10,258 nt of DNA from a bacterium (GCA_039961635.1 JABRWB010000028.1:1-10258); one strand, 5' to 3'; positions 1-7,143 are shown, counted from the stretch's first letter. A program made the numbers and translations. Notes: generated from the letters alone by a model not told the origin.

Positions 1-932
1 CCGGTTCCGGTATTGAACACGGCTTCGTTCGAGTATTCGCCCTGCGCGCCAAGCGAATCCAGCGGCGCGACGCGGAATTTCGTCCCGTCGAGGACGGGCG
101 GAAGCACTCCCCCCTCCCAGTCGCCGAGCGTGACGCTGAAAGTCTTGAATCCGCCGGAGGGCGGAAGCGTTGCGCTTGCGAACATGACTCGGCTTTCGGT
201 CGGTACGCTCTGCCAGACGGTATCGCCGGGGGGGAGGAATTCGATTGTGTAACTCTGCACCACCGCCAGGTAATTCAGCGCGATGGGCGTCACGTCGTCA
301 ATCCCCACCTCGCCGCTGCCGGAGCCGTCAACGACGCGTTCGGCCTCGTCGTTGGTCCCGTCGTTCGTGAGCGCGCCGAAATTCAAGGCTATCGGCGTCA
401 CGTCGGATATCCCGACCTCGCCGTCCTGGTTGTAGTCGCCCTTGTTAGCGTACGTCCACGAGAGCGATATCTTTCCTGCCTGGGCGGTCGCTCCGGCCGC
501 AAGATCGCCGACGATTCCGAATCCCTCTCTCGGCGCAATCGAAGCAGAGCGGTCGAACTTGTCCGAATCGGCGAAGTACGGATCGCGTGCCAGCGCCGCG
601 GGTAGCCTGACCTTCCCCTTTTCCGGCGTCCCGTAGATGCGCATTATCTCTTCGAAGAACCGATCCGTGAGCCGGTCGAGGCGCGTGTCGTAATCCATCG
701 AGGCGAGCTTCGCATCCTTGCGGGATAAATCTTCCGCATCGGGGATTCCCAAATCCCGCGCGATTTCGACGGGAGACGAGGCGGGCGGAGCCGCATCCGG
801 AGACGGCGAGGCCGCGGGCCTGCCGCCCGACCTGCCGCACGATAAAACCGCCAGGGAAAAAAGCAAAACGAAAACGAATGAGTACGCAAAACCCCGGCGG
901 CGGTTGAGCGCCGGCATGAACGATGATGCCAT
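1..932 (-). CDS. Secreted lipoprotein with dockerin-like duplet in an FN3-like domain (3' end outside window)
   Basis: The gene starts at ATG 932, 8 bases after a strong GGAGG Shine-Dalgarno (minus strand), and runs off the left edge; 310 residues are visible. Residues 1-32 form a lipoprotein signal: an arginine-rich start (RRR at 11-13), a hydrophobic stretch at 15-30 and a lipobox-like VLSC with Cys32 as the likely lipidated residue. A Pro/Ala/Ser-rich linker (about 38-55) follows. Residues 166-221 hold two EF-hand-type loops 36 residues apart: D166-x-N168-x-D170-G-x-V-x-I-x-D177, and a second at 202-213 with D-G-S-G-S-G. Both are followed by the same D-V-T-P-I-A-L-N helix, as in type I dockerins. 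The flanks (ISLSWTY before, SYTIEF and KFRVAP after) look like strands of one FN3/Ig-like fold interrupted by the duplet. Likely a calcium-binding surface lipoprotein; no enzymatic domain is visible and its partner is unknown. Codon use resembles the neighbouring high-GC genes. Confidence 0.85.
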   Translation of the reverse strand, partial: MASSFMPALNRRRGFAYSFVFVLLFSLAVLSCGRSGGRPAASPSPDAAPPASSPVEIARDLGIPDAEDLSRKDAKLASMDYDTRLDRLTDRFFEEIMRIYGTPEKGKVRLPAALARDPYFADSDKFDRSASIAPREGFGIVGDLAAGATAQAGKISLSWTYANKGDYNQDGEVGISDVTPIALNFGALTNDGTNDEAERVVDGSGSGEVGIDDVTPIALNYLAVVQSYTIEFLPPGDTVWQSVPTESRVMFASATLPPSGGFKTFSVTLGDWEGGVLPPVLDGTKFRVAPLDSLGAQGEYSNEAVFNTGT

Positions 933-1085
933 TTTGTTTACCTCCGGCAGCAATTGGCCCGGTGAATCCGGACGGCCCCCGTCAAGCCATCACAAAGCGA
1001 AAGAATGAATCCCGCGATTTCCCGGGGGCTGCGCGGCACAGTAAAGGGCCTACATTACATGATACCGCAGTATGCGTATTTTACT

Positions 1086-1145
1086 AATAAAACGAAACGA
1101 GAATGCGCAGAGTTTACCTAAAGAAGTCCTGCTACCGCGCATTCT
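1086..1145 (-). terminator. Possible terminator after the 958-residue protein
   Basis: Perfect 9-base inverted repeat AGAATGCGC (1100-1108) and GCGCATTCT (1137-1145) with a 28-base loop. On the minus strand it is followed by the T-rich run CGTTTCGTTTTATT. It lies about 30 bases downstream of the stop at 1176. The loop is long for an intrinsic terminator, so this is tentative. The rest of 933-1175 shows only the Shine-Dalgarno of the left gene and no convincing promoter. Confidence 0.4.
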
Positions 1146-1175
1146 GCGGACGGCCCGTTCCTGCCGCGGCCCCAA

Positions 1176-4052
1176 TCAGGAAAACAGCGCTATTTCGACC
1201 GATTTCGCGACCGCGCGCGAAAGGGAGTCCGCGCCGCGCCCGATGCAAGTGACCCATTTTTTGCCGTGGTCGTTTATATACTTCCTTATCATCCTTCCAA
1301 GAATCGTGCGCATCATCCTGTGAACCACGACGGCGTCAGCCGAGGCAAGCTCCGCCTTCATCCTTTCGAACTGCCTGCCGAAGTTGTGGCTCCAGTAGGT
1401 GAAGTTGAATTTTAGATTGACGAGCGGCCACGCGTCGCCGAATTCGGATTCGAGAAGCGCGCGGCATTTTTCTTCGCACTGCGCCTCCCGCTCGTCTCCG
1501 CCTATGACGAGAATGCCCAGACCGCCCTTGAGCTTTAGCTGCGAGCGAAGCGTGTCGCGGTCCACGGACGTAATTTCCGCGGCTTTTTCGCGGGCGATTT
1601 CAAGGCGCTTCGTCACGCTGTTGACAAGGCTTTCGGATACGCCCGCGGTTTTCAGCCTCTCCAGGTACTCCTCCACCTCGTCAATGTCGCCGGCGTCCTT
1701 GCTTTTTTCCGCGATCGTCGTCATTCGTTTGAGAAGTCCCGACTCGGCCGCGCGCGCGAGGCGCGCCTCGTCGCCGGTTTCCCACGCGCGCTCGAACGCG
1801 AGCGTGCGCAGGTCGAGCGTGGTCAAACCATGCAGCCCGTCGGCCGTCAGAAGAAAATCGATCCAGCCGTCCATCAGCATCGGGTGCTCGGTCGCCAGCG
1901 CGTCCAGCTTTTCTATGAATGCGGCAACCGCTGCATCGGATAATCCATGGCTGCTTTTCAGTATGTCGAGGTAATGCGTAAACCTGTCGCGGAATCCGAC
2001 GCCGGGGGAGTCAATCATCTCTTCAAACAGCTTCCACACATCATCGTTTTCGGCGGCGAGCGCCGCGATAAGCTCAAGCAGGTCTTTTCCCGGCTTTGCC
2101 GGATGCAGTTTGCATTCCGCCATTTTGAGGACGAGCGAGGCGGCCTCCCTAGTGCGTCCAAGTATATACAAATCGTTGAGTATGGGCACCACGTCTTCCC
2201 ATTCAAATTCGACGGATTCAGCCAGCGCAAGCTCCACGCCTGTGATGATCCGGTCGAGATTGTGCTGCGCGTCGAGCCGGGAAAGCGAAATAGCAAGCAT
2301 CATATGCGCGGCGGCGAGACTTGGGTAGGATTGCGTCCGCGCCCATCGGCGTCTCATTGCCGGTATCGCGGCCTCGAGCTCGCGCACCGCTTCCTCGTAT
2401 TTTTCATTAGAGAAATGGATCGCGCCGCGCAGGAACCGCGCCTTGGGCGAGTCGTCCGGCGCGGCTTCCACGGCCCGGTCGAGCAGCTCCTTTTCCGCTG
2501 CGAGAGTCGCCAGGCCGAATCCGCCCTTTTCCCGCGCGAGCGGGAATATCCGCGCGAGGTCCGCGATCGCGGCGCGCGCGAGCGCGAGGTCGGCAAGCGT
2601 CGCCGCGTACTCGCCGCGCGAGTGCAGCGCGGGCTCAAGCTCCGCCGCGAGTTTTTCCAGAAGCGAACGCGCCTCAAGGAAATCCTTTTTCGCCATCATG
2701 CATTGCGCGGCGCGGCGCGCGATTCCGTTGACCGCGTTTCGCAACTCGGAGGACGCGGGATTGGCCGCGATTTTCTCGCGCGCGATCGAAAGCGCGCCGT
2801 CGATTGCCGCGGACAAATCCAGGCCGTCGGCCGCGCGCAGGTCGCGGACGTACGCGGACAGCGCTTCACGGTAAGGCTCGAGCCTGGCCGCCAGATCGCC
2901 GGGCGGCAGATACTTCGCGCGCGATTCAAGAACGGCGCCGGAGTCCGGCCATCTTTCCGCGGCGAACAGCGCGTCCTCCAAGTTGCTTCCGAACGCAATG
3001 CCGAAGTCCGGATCTTCCAATAAGTCCAGCACCTGCGCGCGCTTGGTGTCGAATGTGCGCACCAGCGCGTCGTTATTTCCCGCCTGCGCGTATCCGCAAA
3101 GCAGCCCGAAAGTGTGGTACCTCGCGGCATCCTCGCCAAGCCGCGCGTCCTGCGCGGTCAGGCTCACGCCGGCAAGCGCTTCCAGGAATCCCGCGTGAAA
3201 CTTGCTCTCGACGCGCGCGGAATTCAAGTGGATAATCTCGTCCACCATGTCCGCGATTTCCTCCAGCGTGAGCGCGCCGAATTCCTTCATCGCGGATGCC
3301 GTAATGAGCTTGCGGATTGTTTTGTCGAGCACGGTTTCCCAATCGCCGGAAGGGCGGCGGGCAGCCGGGGACGGCGCCGGCGCGGGCGCTGCGGCCGGTT
3401 CCGTTTCGCCGGATTCCGTCTCGTACGGTGCGACGACGAAGCGCTCGCTTTCGTCCAGGATTTCGATTTCGACTTCGGCTTCCGCCGCGGCCGCGGCTTC
3501 CGCGTCCGCCTTGTGCCAGTCGGTAAGCTTGTCTATAAGCCCGGTATTTTCGAGAAGGTTAACCGCCCAGTCCCGCCGGTTCGCGTTGCGCCGGAAATAA
3601 ACAGACAAAACGTACAAAAAGCTTTCGAGCGGAAATGCGGGATAGGCCTTTTTCAGGCGCTGCGCGGCCTTGCCCACCTTCGACCAGTCGTACTCCTTCC
3701 AGTTGCCGTTAGGATCGAGAATGTGGCCGTCGGAGGGCATTCCGGCTTTTTTGAAAAAATCCGCCTGCTCGTTTTTATAGCGCGTGTTGAAAAACTGGGT
3801 GAGCACATGCGAGAATACAATCGCGGCGGTGCGCCGGTCGTCCACCCGGTTTTTCAGCCACTGCCGGAAAAGCGCGGGCGACATCCGCTGGAGGAAATCG
3901 CCGCGGAAGCTGCCGGTCTTGCGAAGCGTCTGTCGCAGCAATCCTTCCGGCAGCGTGAATACGAACGATTTTATTTCCTTCAACGATTCATCGTCGAAGG
4001 CGTCGATTGCCTTCGCCAGAATCTCCGGCGAATTGAAGCCGAAATTTCCCAT
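1176..4052 (-). CDS. Large helical-repeat protein with C-terminal DUF2325-like domain
   Basis: 958 residues, starting at ATG 4052 with a purine-rich GAGGTAGGGAAGG just upstream and ending at TGA 1176-1178. There is no signal peptide and no membrane segment, so it is probably cytoplasmic. Residues 1-180 are helical and basic/aromatic-rich; about 181-236 is a low-complexity linker, first Ala/Glu-rich and then Pro/Ala-rich. Residues from about 240 to 840 are almost wholly amphipathic helix with TPR-like pairs, clearest near 530-565 (ARFLRGAIHFSNEKYEEAVR). Residues 843-958 switch to an alpha/beta fold: LGILVIGGDE (first strand plus Gly turn), a helix, NFTYW, a helix, ASADAVVVHR (strand), a helix, KKWVTCIGRGADSLSRA. 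This order resembles the DUF2325 family, whose members have a GG-turn strand, a 'aDavv' strand and a terminal 'gkp...rs.g.ssl.ral' segment. It carries cysteines at 859, 863 (CxxxC) and 936. Biochemical function unknown; the domain call is from memory of the family pattern. Confidence 0.85.
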   Translation of the reverse strand: MGNFGFNSPEILAKAIDAFDDESLKEIKSFVFTLPEGLLRQTLRKTGSFRGDFLQRMSPALFRQWLKNRVDDRRTAAIVFSHVLTQFFNTRYKNEQADFFKKAGMPSDGHILDPNGNWKEYDWSKVGKAAQRLKKAYPAFPLESFLYVLSVYFRRNANRRDWAVNLLENTGLIDKLTDWHKADAEAAAAAEAEVEIEILDESERFVVAPYETESGETEPAAAPAPAPSPAARRPSGDWETVLDKTIRKLITASAMKEFGALTLEEIADMVDEIIHLNSARVESKFHAGFLEALAGVSLTAQDARLGEDAARYHTFGLLCGYAQAGNNDALVRTFDTKRAQVLDLLEDPDFGIAFGSNLEDALFAAERWPDSGAVLESRAKYLPPGDLAARLEPYREALSAYVRDLRAADGLDLSAAIDGALSIAREKIAANPASSELRNAVNGIARRAAQCMMAKKDFLEARSLLEKLAAELEPALHSRGEYAATLADLALARAAIADLARIFPLAREKGGFGLATLAAEKELLDRAVEAAPDDSPKARFLRGAIHFSNEKYEEAVRELEAAIPAMRRRWARTQSYPSLAAAHMMLAISLSRLDAQHNLDRIITGVELALAESVEFEWEDVVPILNDLYILGRTREAASLVLKMAECKLHPAKPGKDLLELIAALAAENDDVWKLFEEMIDSPGVGFRDRFTHYLDILKSSHGLSDAAVAAFIEKLDALATEHPMLMDGWIDFLLTADGLHGLTTLDLRTLAFERAWETGDEARLARAAESGLLKRMTTIAEKSKDAGDIDEVEEYLERLKTAGVSESLVNSVTKRLEIAREKAAEITSVDRDTLRSQLKLKGGLGILVIGGDEREAQCEEKCRALLESEFGDAWPLVNLKFNFTYWSHNFGRQFERMKAELASADAVVVHRMMRTILGRMIRKYINDHGKKWVTCIGRGADSLSRAVAKSVEIALFS

Positions 4053-4083
4053 TGCCTTCCCTACCTCAAATGCAGGATGGGAA

Positions 4084-4089
4084 AGTATA
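4084..4089 (-). promoter_or_regulatory. Candidate -10 box for the 958-residue gene
   Basis: Minus-strand TATACT lies 32 bases before the ATG at 4052, in the 77-base gap after dinB. No good -35 hexamer is found at 16-18 bases. It suggests the gene may have its own promoter in addition to readthrough from dinB. Only the -10 is visible. Confidence 0.35.
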
Positions 4090-4129
4090 CCCCGGAATCG
4101 CCGAGATTGCCCGCGGCGAAGAAATCCCG

Positions 4130-5743
4130 CTATTTCATTTTCCGCGGCCTTGCGACCTCCAATCCCCCGGCTTCGCCGATGCCCGCCCTTCTTTTCTTTT
4201 TCGCGATCAGTCTTTTCAGCGACGGGCCGGTGCCTATCGAGTCGTAGCCGTAGCGGTCGCGGATTTCGTCCACCGCTTCGTGAAGCACCTCGGCCTCGTC
4301 CAGCGAAAGCACGCCGTCGAACGGCATCGCATCGGGTAATCCCGGCGCGGCCGCATCGCGGAACATCACCGGCCGCGCGAGCCTGCCCGGCTTCATCCGC
4401 TCGAAACGCGAATCCGCGTCGAAAAAGTGCGAGCCGTCGCCCGCGGAGAAAAGCTCAAGCTGCCCTCCGTCGAACGAAAGTGAAGACAGCCGCACGCCGA
4501 CAAGCCTCACCGCCGCGCGCCGGGTGTGCAGCTTCGCCAAAAGCGCCTCGGCGAACGGCCATATCACCTCGTCCACACACGTGCGCGGAATCGACATCTG
4601 CGACGTGTGCGTGTCGAAGTCGAAGTATCGCAGCTTTACCGAAATTTCGCGGCATTTGAGTTTCTCACGCCGCAGCCGGAAACATGCGCGCTCGAGCAGG
4701 CTTCGCATTACCTCTTTCACCTTGGCGATGTCGTCCACGTCGGCGCGGAACGTGCTTTCGTTTCCAATGCTTTTGGGAAGGCTGCGCTCCTGGTAAATCG
4801 AAACCTCGCGGCCCCGCGCCTTTTCCGAAATATACCCGCCCCACTTTCCGAACCGCGCGACGAGCTTTTCCTTCGGGCACGCCGCAAGCTCGCCGATGAA
4901 CCGGATGCCCATCGCCCGTAGCGCTTCGGTCGTCTTCGGTCCGATGCCGGGGATGCGGTCAACCGTCATCGGAGAGAGCCACTCCGCCTCGGTTCCCGGC
5001 GGCACGATGTACAGCCCGTCAGGCTTGCCTTCCTTGCTTGCTATTTTGGCGACGAGGCGGTTTCTCCCCCCCCCGATCGTCATCGGCAGCCCCGTCTTGA
5101 CGAAGACTTCGCGCTTGAGCATCCGGCCAAGTTCCCAGAGATCGGGATGAACGCGCTCCATCCCGGTCACTTCGCAATAGAATTCGTCAATGGACGCGGC
5201 GCGGACTTCGGGCAGGTGGCTTTCGAGGATATGCATAACGCGGTCGCTGTACTTGGAGTAATCATGTCCGCGGCCGTAAACGAACTCGCCGTGAGGGCAG
5301 AGCTTTGCCGCGGTGCGCAGCGACATCCCGCTTCGCACGCCGAAGACGCGGGCCTCGTAGCTGCACGCCGCGACCACGCCGCGGGCGCCCTTCGGCCCGC
5401 CGACGATTACGCTGCGCCCGATGAGCGACGGGTCGAACAGCCGCTCGACCGAAACGAAAAACGTGTCCATGTCGCATAGGAAGACCATGCGGCCGGGGCG
5501 GTTCAACCAGGCCGGATCGCGGCGGAGGGATTCATCGGAATTGCAATCGGTAGCGCGGCCTTCCCAGGCCGCGGCATCCGCGGGCGCGATCGAATCCGCG
5601 GCCTGGGATGGCCGCTGTACCAACGAAGATTCCGTACCGCGTCCGTTTCCGTCCGGATCGAAGTCAAATCCGGATTTGACGCGGGATTTGGCGGGGGAGA
5701 ACCCCGTCATCCTGCGCCTGTCGAATTCGGTGAATGCGCCCAT
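4130..5743 (-). CDS. dinB: Y-family translesion DNA polymerase (DNA polymerase IV, DinB type) with N-terminal extension
   Basis: 537 residues. Polymerase IV copies past DNA lesions with low fidelity at stalled forks. The catalytic palm shows D91-M-D93-T-F-F and S184-I-D186-E187, giving the three metal-binding carboxylates. A second palm motif reads NRLVAKIASKEGKPDG (228-243). A helix-hairpin-helix IPGIGPKT lies at 264-271, and GNESTF at 327-332 opens the little finger. QLELF at 428-432 matches the beta-clamp binding pentamer. Residues about 482-500 (DEAEVLHEAVDEIRDRYGY) match the small C-terminal helix seen in many DinB/ImuB proteins. The family normally begins 5-8 residues before the first Asp, which would be Met86 (ATG 5488). 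Here ATG 5743 has GGGGTGA five bases upstream and sits just after a good promoter, while 5488 has no Shine-Dalgarno, so I keep 5743. The extra 85 residues are encoded by palindromic DNA and look disordered. No LexA box was recognised. Confidence 0.95.
   Translation of the reverse strand: MGAFTEFDRRRMTGFSPAKSRVKSGFDFDPDGNGRGTESSLVQRPSQAADSIAPADAAAWEGRATDCNSDESLRRDPAWLNRPGRMVFLCDMDTFFVSVERLFDPSLIGRSVIVGGPKGARGVVAACSYEARVFGVRSGMSLRTAAKLCPHGEFVYGRGHDYSKYSDRVMHILESHLPEVRAASIDEFYCEVTGMERVHPDLWELGRMLKREVFVKTGLPMTIGGGRNRLVAKIASKEGKPDGLYIVPPGTEAEWLSPMTVDRIPGIGPKTTEALRAMGIRFIGELAACPKEKLVARFGKWGGYISEKARGREVSIYQERSLPKSIGNESTFRADVDDIAKVKEVMRSLLERACFRLRREKLKCREISVKLRYFDFDTHTSQMSIPRTCVDEVIWPFAEALLAKLHTRRAAVRLVGVRLSSLSFDGGQLELFSAGDGSHFFDADSRFERMKPGRLARPVMFRDAAAPGLPDAMPFDGVLSLDEAEVLHEAVDEIRDRYGYDSIGTGPSLKRLIAKKKRRAGIGEAGGLEVARPRKMK
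5549..5619. repeat. 26-base imperfect inverted repeat inside the dinB 5' extension
   Basis: The arms are 5549-5574 and 5596-5621, each opening GGTA (read inward) and containing GCGGCC, CCCAGGCCGCGG. By eye about 23 of 26 positions pair, with a 21-base loop. The strongest 20-base core (5555-5574 with 5596-5615) has one mismatch. It looks like a REP/MITE-type palindrome and lies entirely within the codons for residues about 41-65 of the DinB extension. The right arm extends to 5621. Confidence 0.8.
5663..5680. repeat. Perfect 18-bp palindrome in the dinB 5' extension
   Basis: GTCAAATCCGGATTTGAC equals its own reverse complement over all 18 bases. It encodes V-K-S-G-F-D in DinB. Together with the larger inverted repeat at 5549-5621 it makes the extension a tandem of palindromes. 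It could be an operator-like site, a repeat remnant or chance. Confidence 0.85.
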
Positions 5744-5776
5744 ACGTCACCCCGGCGGCAAATGCCACACGCTTGT

Positions 5777-5805
5777 ATAGTATCGCACTTGGCGGGAGTT
5801 GTCAA
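5777..5805 (-). promoter_or_regulatory. dinB promoter (sigma70-type)
   Basis: On the minus strand a perfect -35 TTGACA (5805-5800) is separated by exactly 17 bases from TACTAT (5782-5777). Transcription would start near 5770, giving a leader of about 27 bases that contains the GGGGTGA Shine-Dalgarno before ATG 5743. This is the best promoter in the window and it argues for the long dinB reading frame. Confidence 0.75.
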
Positions 5806-5814
5806 GGGAAAAAC

Positions 5815-5849
5815 GAGTTCAGAGTTAAGAGTTCGGAGTTGAGAGTGAA
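5815..5849. repeat. Five-unit 7-bp tandem repeat
   Basis: Consecutive 7-base units GAGTTCA, GAGTTAA, GAGTTCG, GAGTTGA, GAGTGAA. The first four keep GAGTT and vary at the last two bases. It begins 10 bases upstream of the dinB -35 box. It resembles the heptanucleotide short tandem repeats (STRR) known from cyanobacteria in form only. Confidence 0.85.
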
Positions 5850-5858
5850 TACAAGGAG

Positions 5859-5876
5859 CCGAGGCTTCAGCCTCGG
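5859..5876. repeat. Perfect short hairpin
   Basis: CCGAGGCTTCAGCCTCGG folds into an 8-bp stem with a 2-base loop (or 7 bp with TTCA). No T-run follows on either strand within a few bases, so it is not a typical intrinsic terminator. It sits between the heptamer array and the direct repeats, which suggests a compound repeat block. Confidence 0.75.
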
Positions 5877-5943
5877 AACGACGTTTTGCATGCGGTTGTT
5901 TGGCTGGATACGGCCAAAGCCGAAGCGAGGATTATGGAAGTCG

Positions 5944-6005
5944 CGCCGCCGCAGAACGGAATCGAAATGATCAAGAACGCTCCGATATCCGAGCTTGTCG
6001 CGGCG
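5944..6005. repeat. Direct repeat copy A (62 bp)
   Basis: Aligned without gaps to 6103-6164 with 52 of 62 identical bases by hand count. The best-conserved block is TCCGAGCTTGTCGCGGCG at the right end, and both copies start CGCCGCCG. Confidence 0.85.
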
Positions 6006-6102
6006 CGTGGAGTTGCTCGGCAAAGTTGTTGTCGTCACGGAATCCAAAATAAGGATTTCCAAATTTCCTTCATTGGATTAGCCTTAGCGCAGACAGCAGT
6101 CT

Positions 6103-6164
6103 CGCCGCCGAAAGACGGCATCGAAACGATCAGGAACGTCCCGAATTCCGAGCTTGTCGCGGCG
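6103..6164. repeat. Direct repeat copy B (62 bp)
   Basis: Second copy of the repeat at 5944-6005, separated from it by 97 bases. Two copies only, so this is not a CRISPR array. The first half is more diverged than the second. Confidence 0.85.
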
Positions 6165-6182
6165 AGGGAGTAGCGGAATTTC

Positions 6183-7064
6183 CTACTGCTTTGAAATTAT
6201 TGGTTCGCCTGATTCAAGCAAAAGTAATATCGAATCTGGCACTCCATTGGAGTAAAAGGCGGTTATCAAACCTGCGGATTCATTTTTCCCAAAATGCCAT
6301 CCGGCAGATTGTACCACTGTATTCATTGTCGAGTATTCTTCCGGAGTGTGGGTAGATGAAGCCAGGTTTTGCCTGCCCATAACATCCAAACCCCTGTTCC
6401 AACGCGCGCCGTATAATCCCATAATATATTGATCAACCTCAACCGGCTGAATTGGCATAGTTGCATCTATTGTTTTCGCATCCGCGGCTACTATCGGCCC
6501 GTCGCTTTTATAGAAAAACTCCCCCGGAAGGAAGAACTTCGGATGCTTTGGATCCTGCCATATGTCGTAGAACGGGTAGCCCGCGAAGTCGGCGTATGTA
6601 GGCTCTTTCGTCAACTTGCCGTACGCGTCCTTCTTTTCGACCGTTCCATAACGATGGTCGGGCATCACGTTGCCCATCTTGTCCCCGCCCAATCCGAACC
6701 GACAGCCGAGCGTTTTCCCTAGCGCGTCCGGACGAAGCGTATCGTCAACCTTCGCCTGGTGTTCGAGAACTTCAACGCCGCGTTTCCCGGCGAAAAACGG
6801 ATTGCGCGGATACTCGGTTATGAATCCGCCCCTCAGAAGCGGATCGGCAACCACATCGCCGCCGTAAAGAAACGGGGGATAGGTGCCATTGTTGCTAACT
6901 GCATACCTCTCGACTCCAAGCTGGATATAGTGCAGATTCGATTTCGCTTCGGCCTCCTTCACCCTGTCCTTGACGCGGAGATACGCGGGGATCGCGAACG
7001 CCGCGACGAGCAGGATGAACGCCGCAATCGCGGCGATTTCAAGCGCAAGCTGGTACCTTCTCAT
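6183..7064 (-). CDS. Pseudopilin-like membrane-anchored protein without prepilin cleavage site
   Basis: 293 residues from ATG 7064; an upstream in-frame TTG at 7109 is less likely because it adds residues before the hydrophobic helix. The N-terminus MRRYQLALEIAAIAAF continues to a helix ending AIPAYLRVKDR, which lines up with class III/type II secretion pilins (G-F-T-L-I-E ... AIPAY). The helix (about 6-27) would anchor it in the inner membrane, followed by an amphipathic helix (31-58) and NNGTYPP (59-65), typical of this family. Glu9 falls where the conserved +5 Glu belongs, but the -1 Gly is Tyr4 and +1 Phe is Gln5. The C-terminal 230 residues are a soluble domain rich in Gly, Tyr and Pro that I do not recognise. 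The gene is visibly more A+T-rich than its neighbours. No other pilus or secretion genes are present in the window. Confidence 0.8.
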   Translation of the reverse strand: MRRYQLALEIAAIAAFILLVAAFAIPAYLRVKDRVKEAEAKSNLHYIQLGVERYAVSNNGTYPPFLYGGDVVADPLLRGGFITEYPRNPFFAGKRGVEVLEHQAKVDDTLRPDALGKTLGCRFGLGGDKMGNVMPDHRYGTVEKKDAYGKLTKEPTYADFAGYPFYDIWQDPKHPKFFLPGEFFYKSDGPIVAADAKTIDATMPIQPVEVDQYIMGLYGARWNRGLDVMGRQNLASSTHTPEEYSTMNTVVQSAGWHFGKNESAGLITAFYSNGVPDSILLLLESGEPIISKQ

Positions 7065-7143
7065 GGCGCAACCCCCAAAGAGAGCGCGCCCGCGGGACTG
7101 TACTTTCAATGCCGGCGGCGAAACTCAACCGCCGTTTAAACGC

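Larger units (their letters stand above)
5886..6173 (+). other. Gene-free gap holding two 62-bp direct repeats; weak open frame
   Basis: Between dinB and the pilin-like gene, 5744-6182 has no gene I can support. A 95-codon frame (ATG 5886, TAG 6171) is open but has no Shine-Dalgarno. Its start (MHAVVWLDTAKAEARIMEVA) faintly recalls small 'HAVVWIDH.EARIF' proteins, while the middle looks random. The two repeat copies lie 159 bases apart, so they are in the same frame. I treat it as probably non-coding or a remnant. Confidence 0.3.

Noticed and set aside
1947-3023. Long plus-strand open frame (358 codons)
   Set aside because: It lies wholly antisense to the 958-residue protein, is rich in Arg/Gly as expected from GC-rich shadow frames, and shows no domain or ribosome binding site.
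3114-4247. Long plus-strand open frame (377 codons)
   Set aside because: Antisense to the 958-residue gene and the dinB 3' end; low-complexity composition and no recognisable motif.
5744-5850. LexA/SOS operator upstream of dinB
   Set aside because: I found neither CTG-N10-CAG nor a GAAC-N4-GTTC site near the promoter; the GAGTT heptamers do not fit either consensus.
5802-6062. Minus-strand 86-codon frame covering the heptamers, hairpin and repeat copy A
   Set aside because: It is made almost entirely of repeat DNA, has no Shine-Dalgarno and overlaps the dinB promoter.
5944-6164. CRISPR-like repeat pair
   Set aside because: Only two copies, 62 bp long, 84% identical with a 97-bp spacer, and no cas genes; not a CRISPR array.
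7064-7109. TTG 7109 as the pilin start
   Set aside because: It adds 15 residues before the hydrophobic helix, has no good Shine-Dalgarno and would start in the middle of the leader; ATG 7064 gives a standard pilin-type N-terminus.
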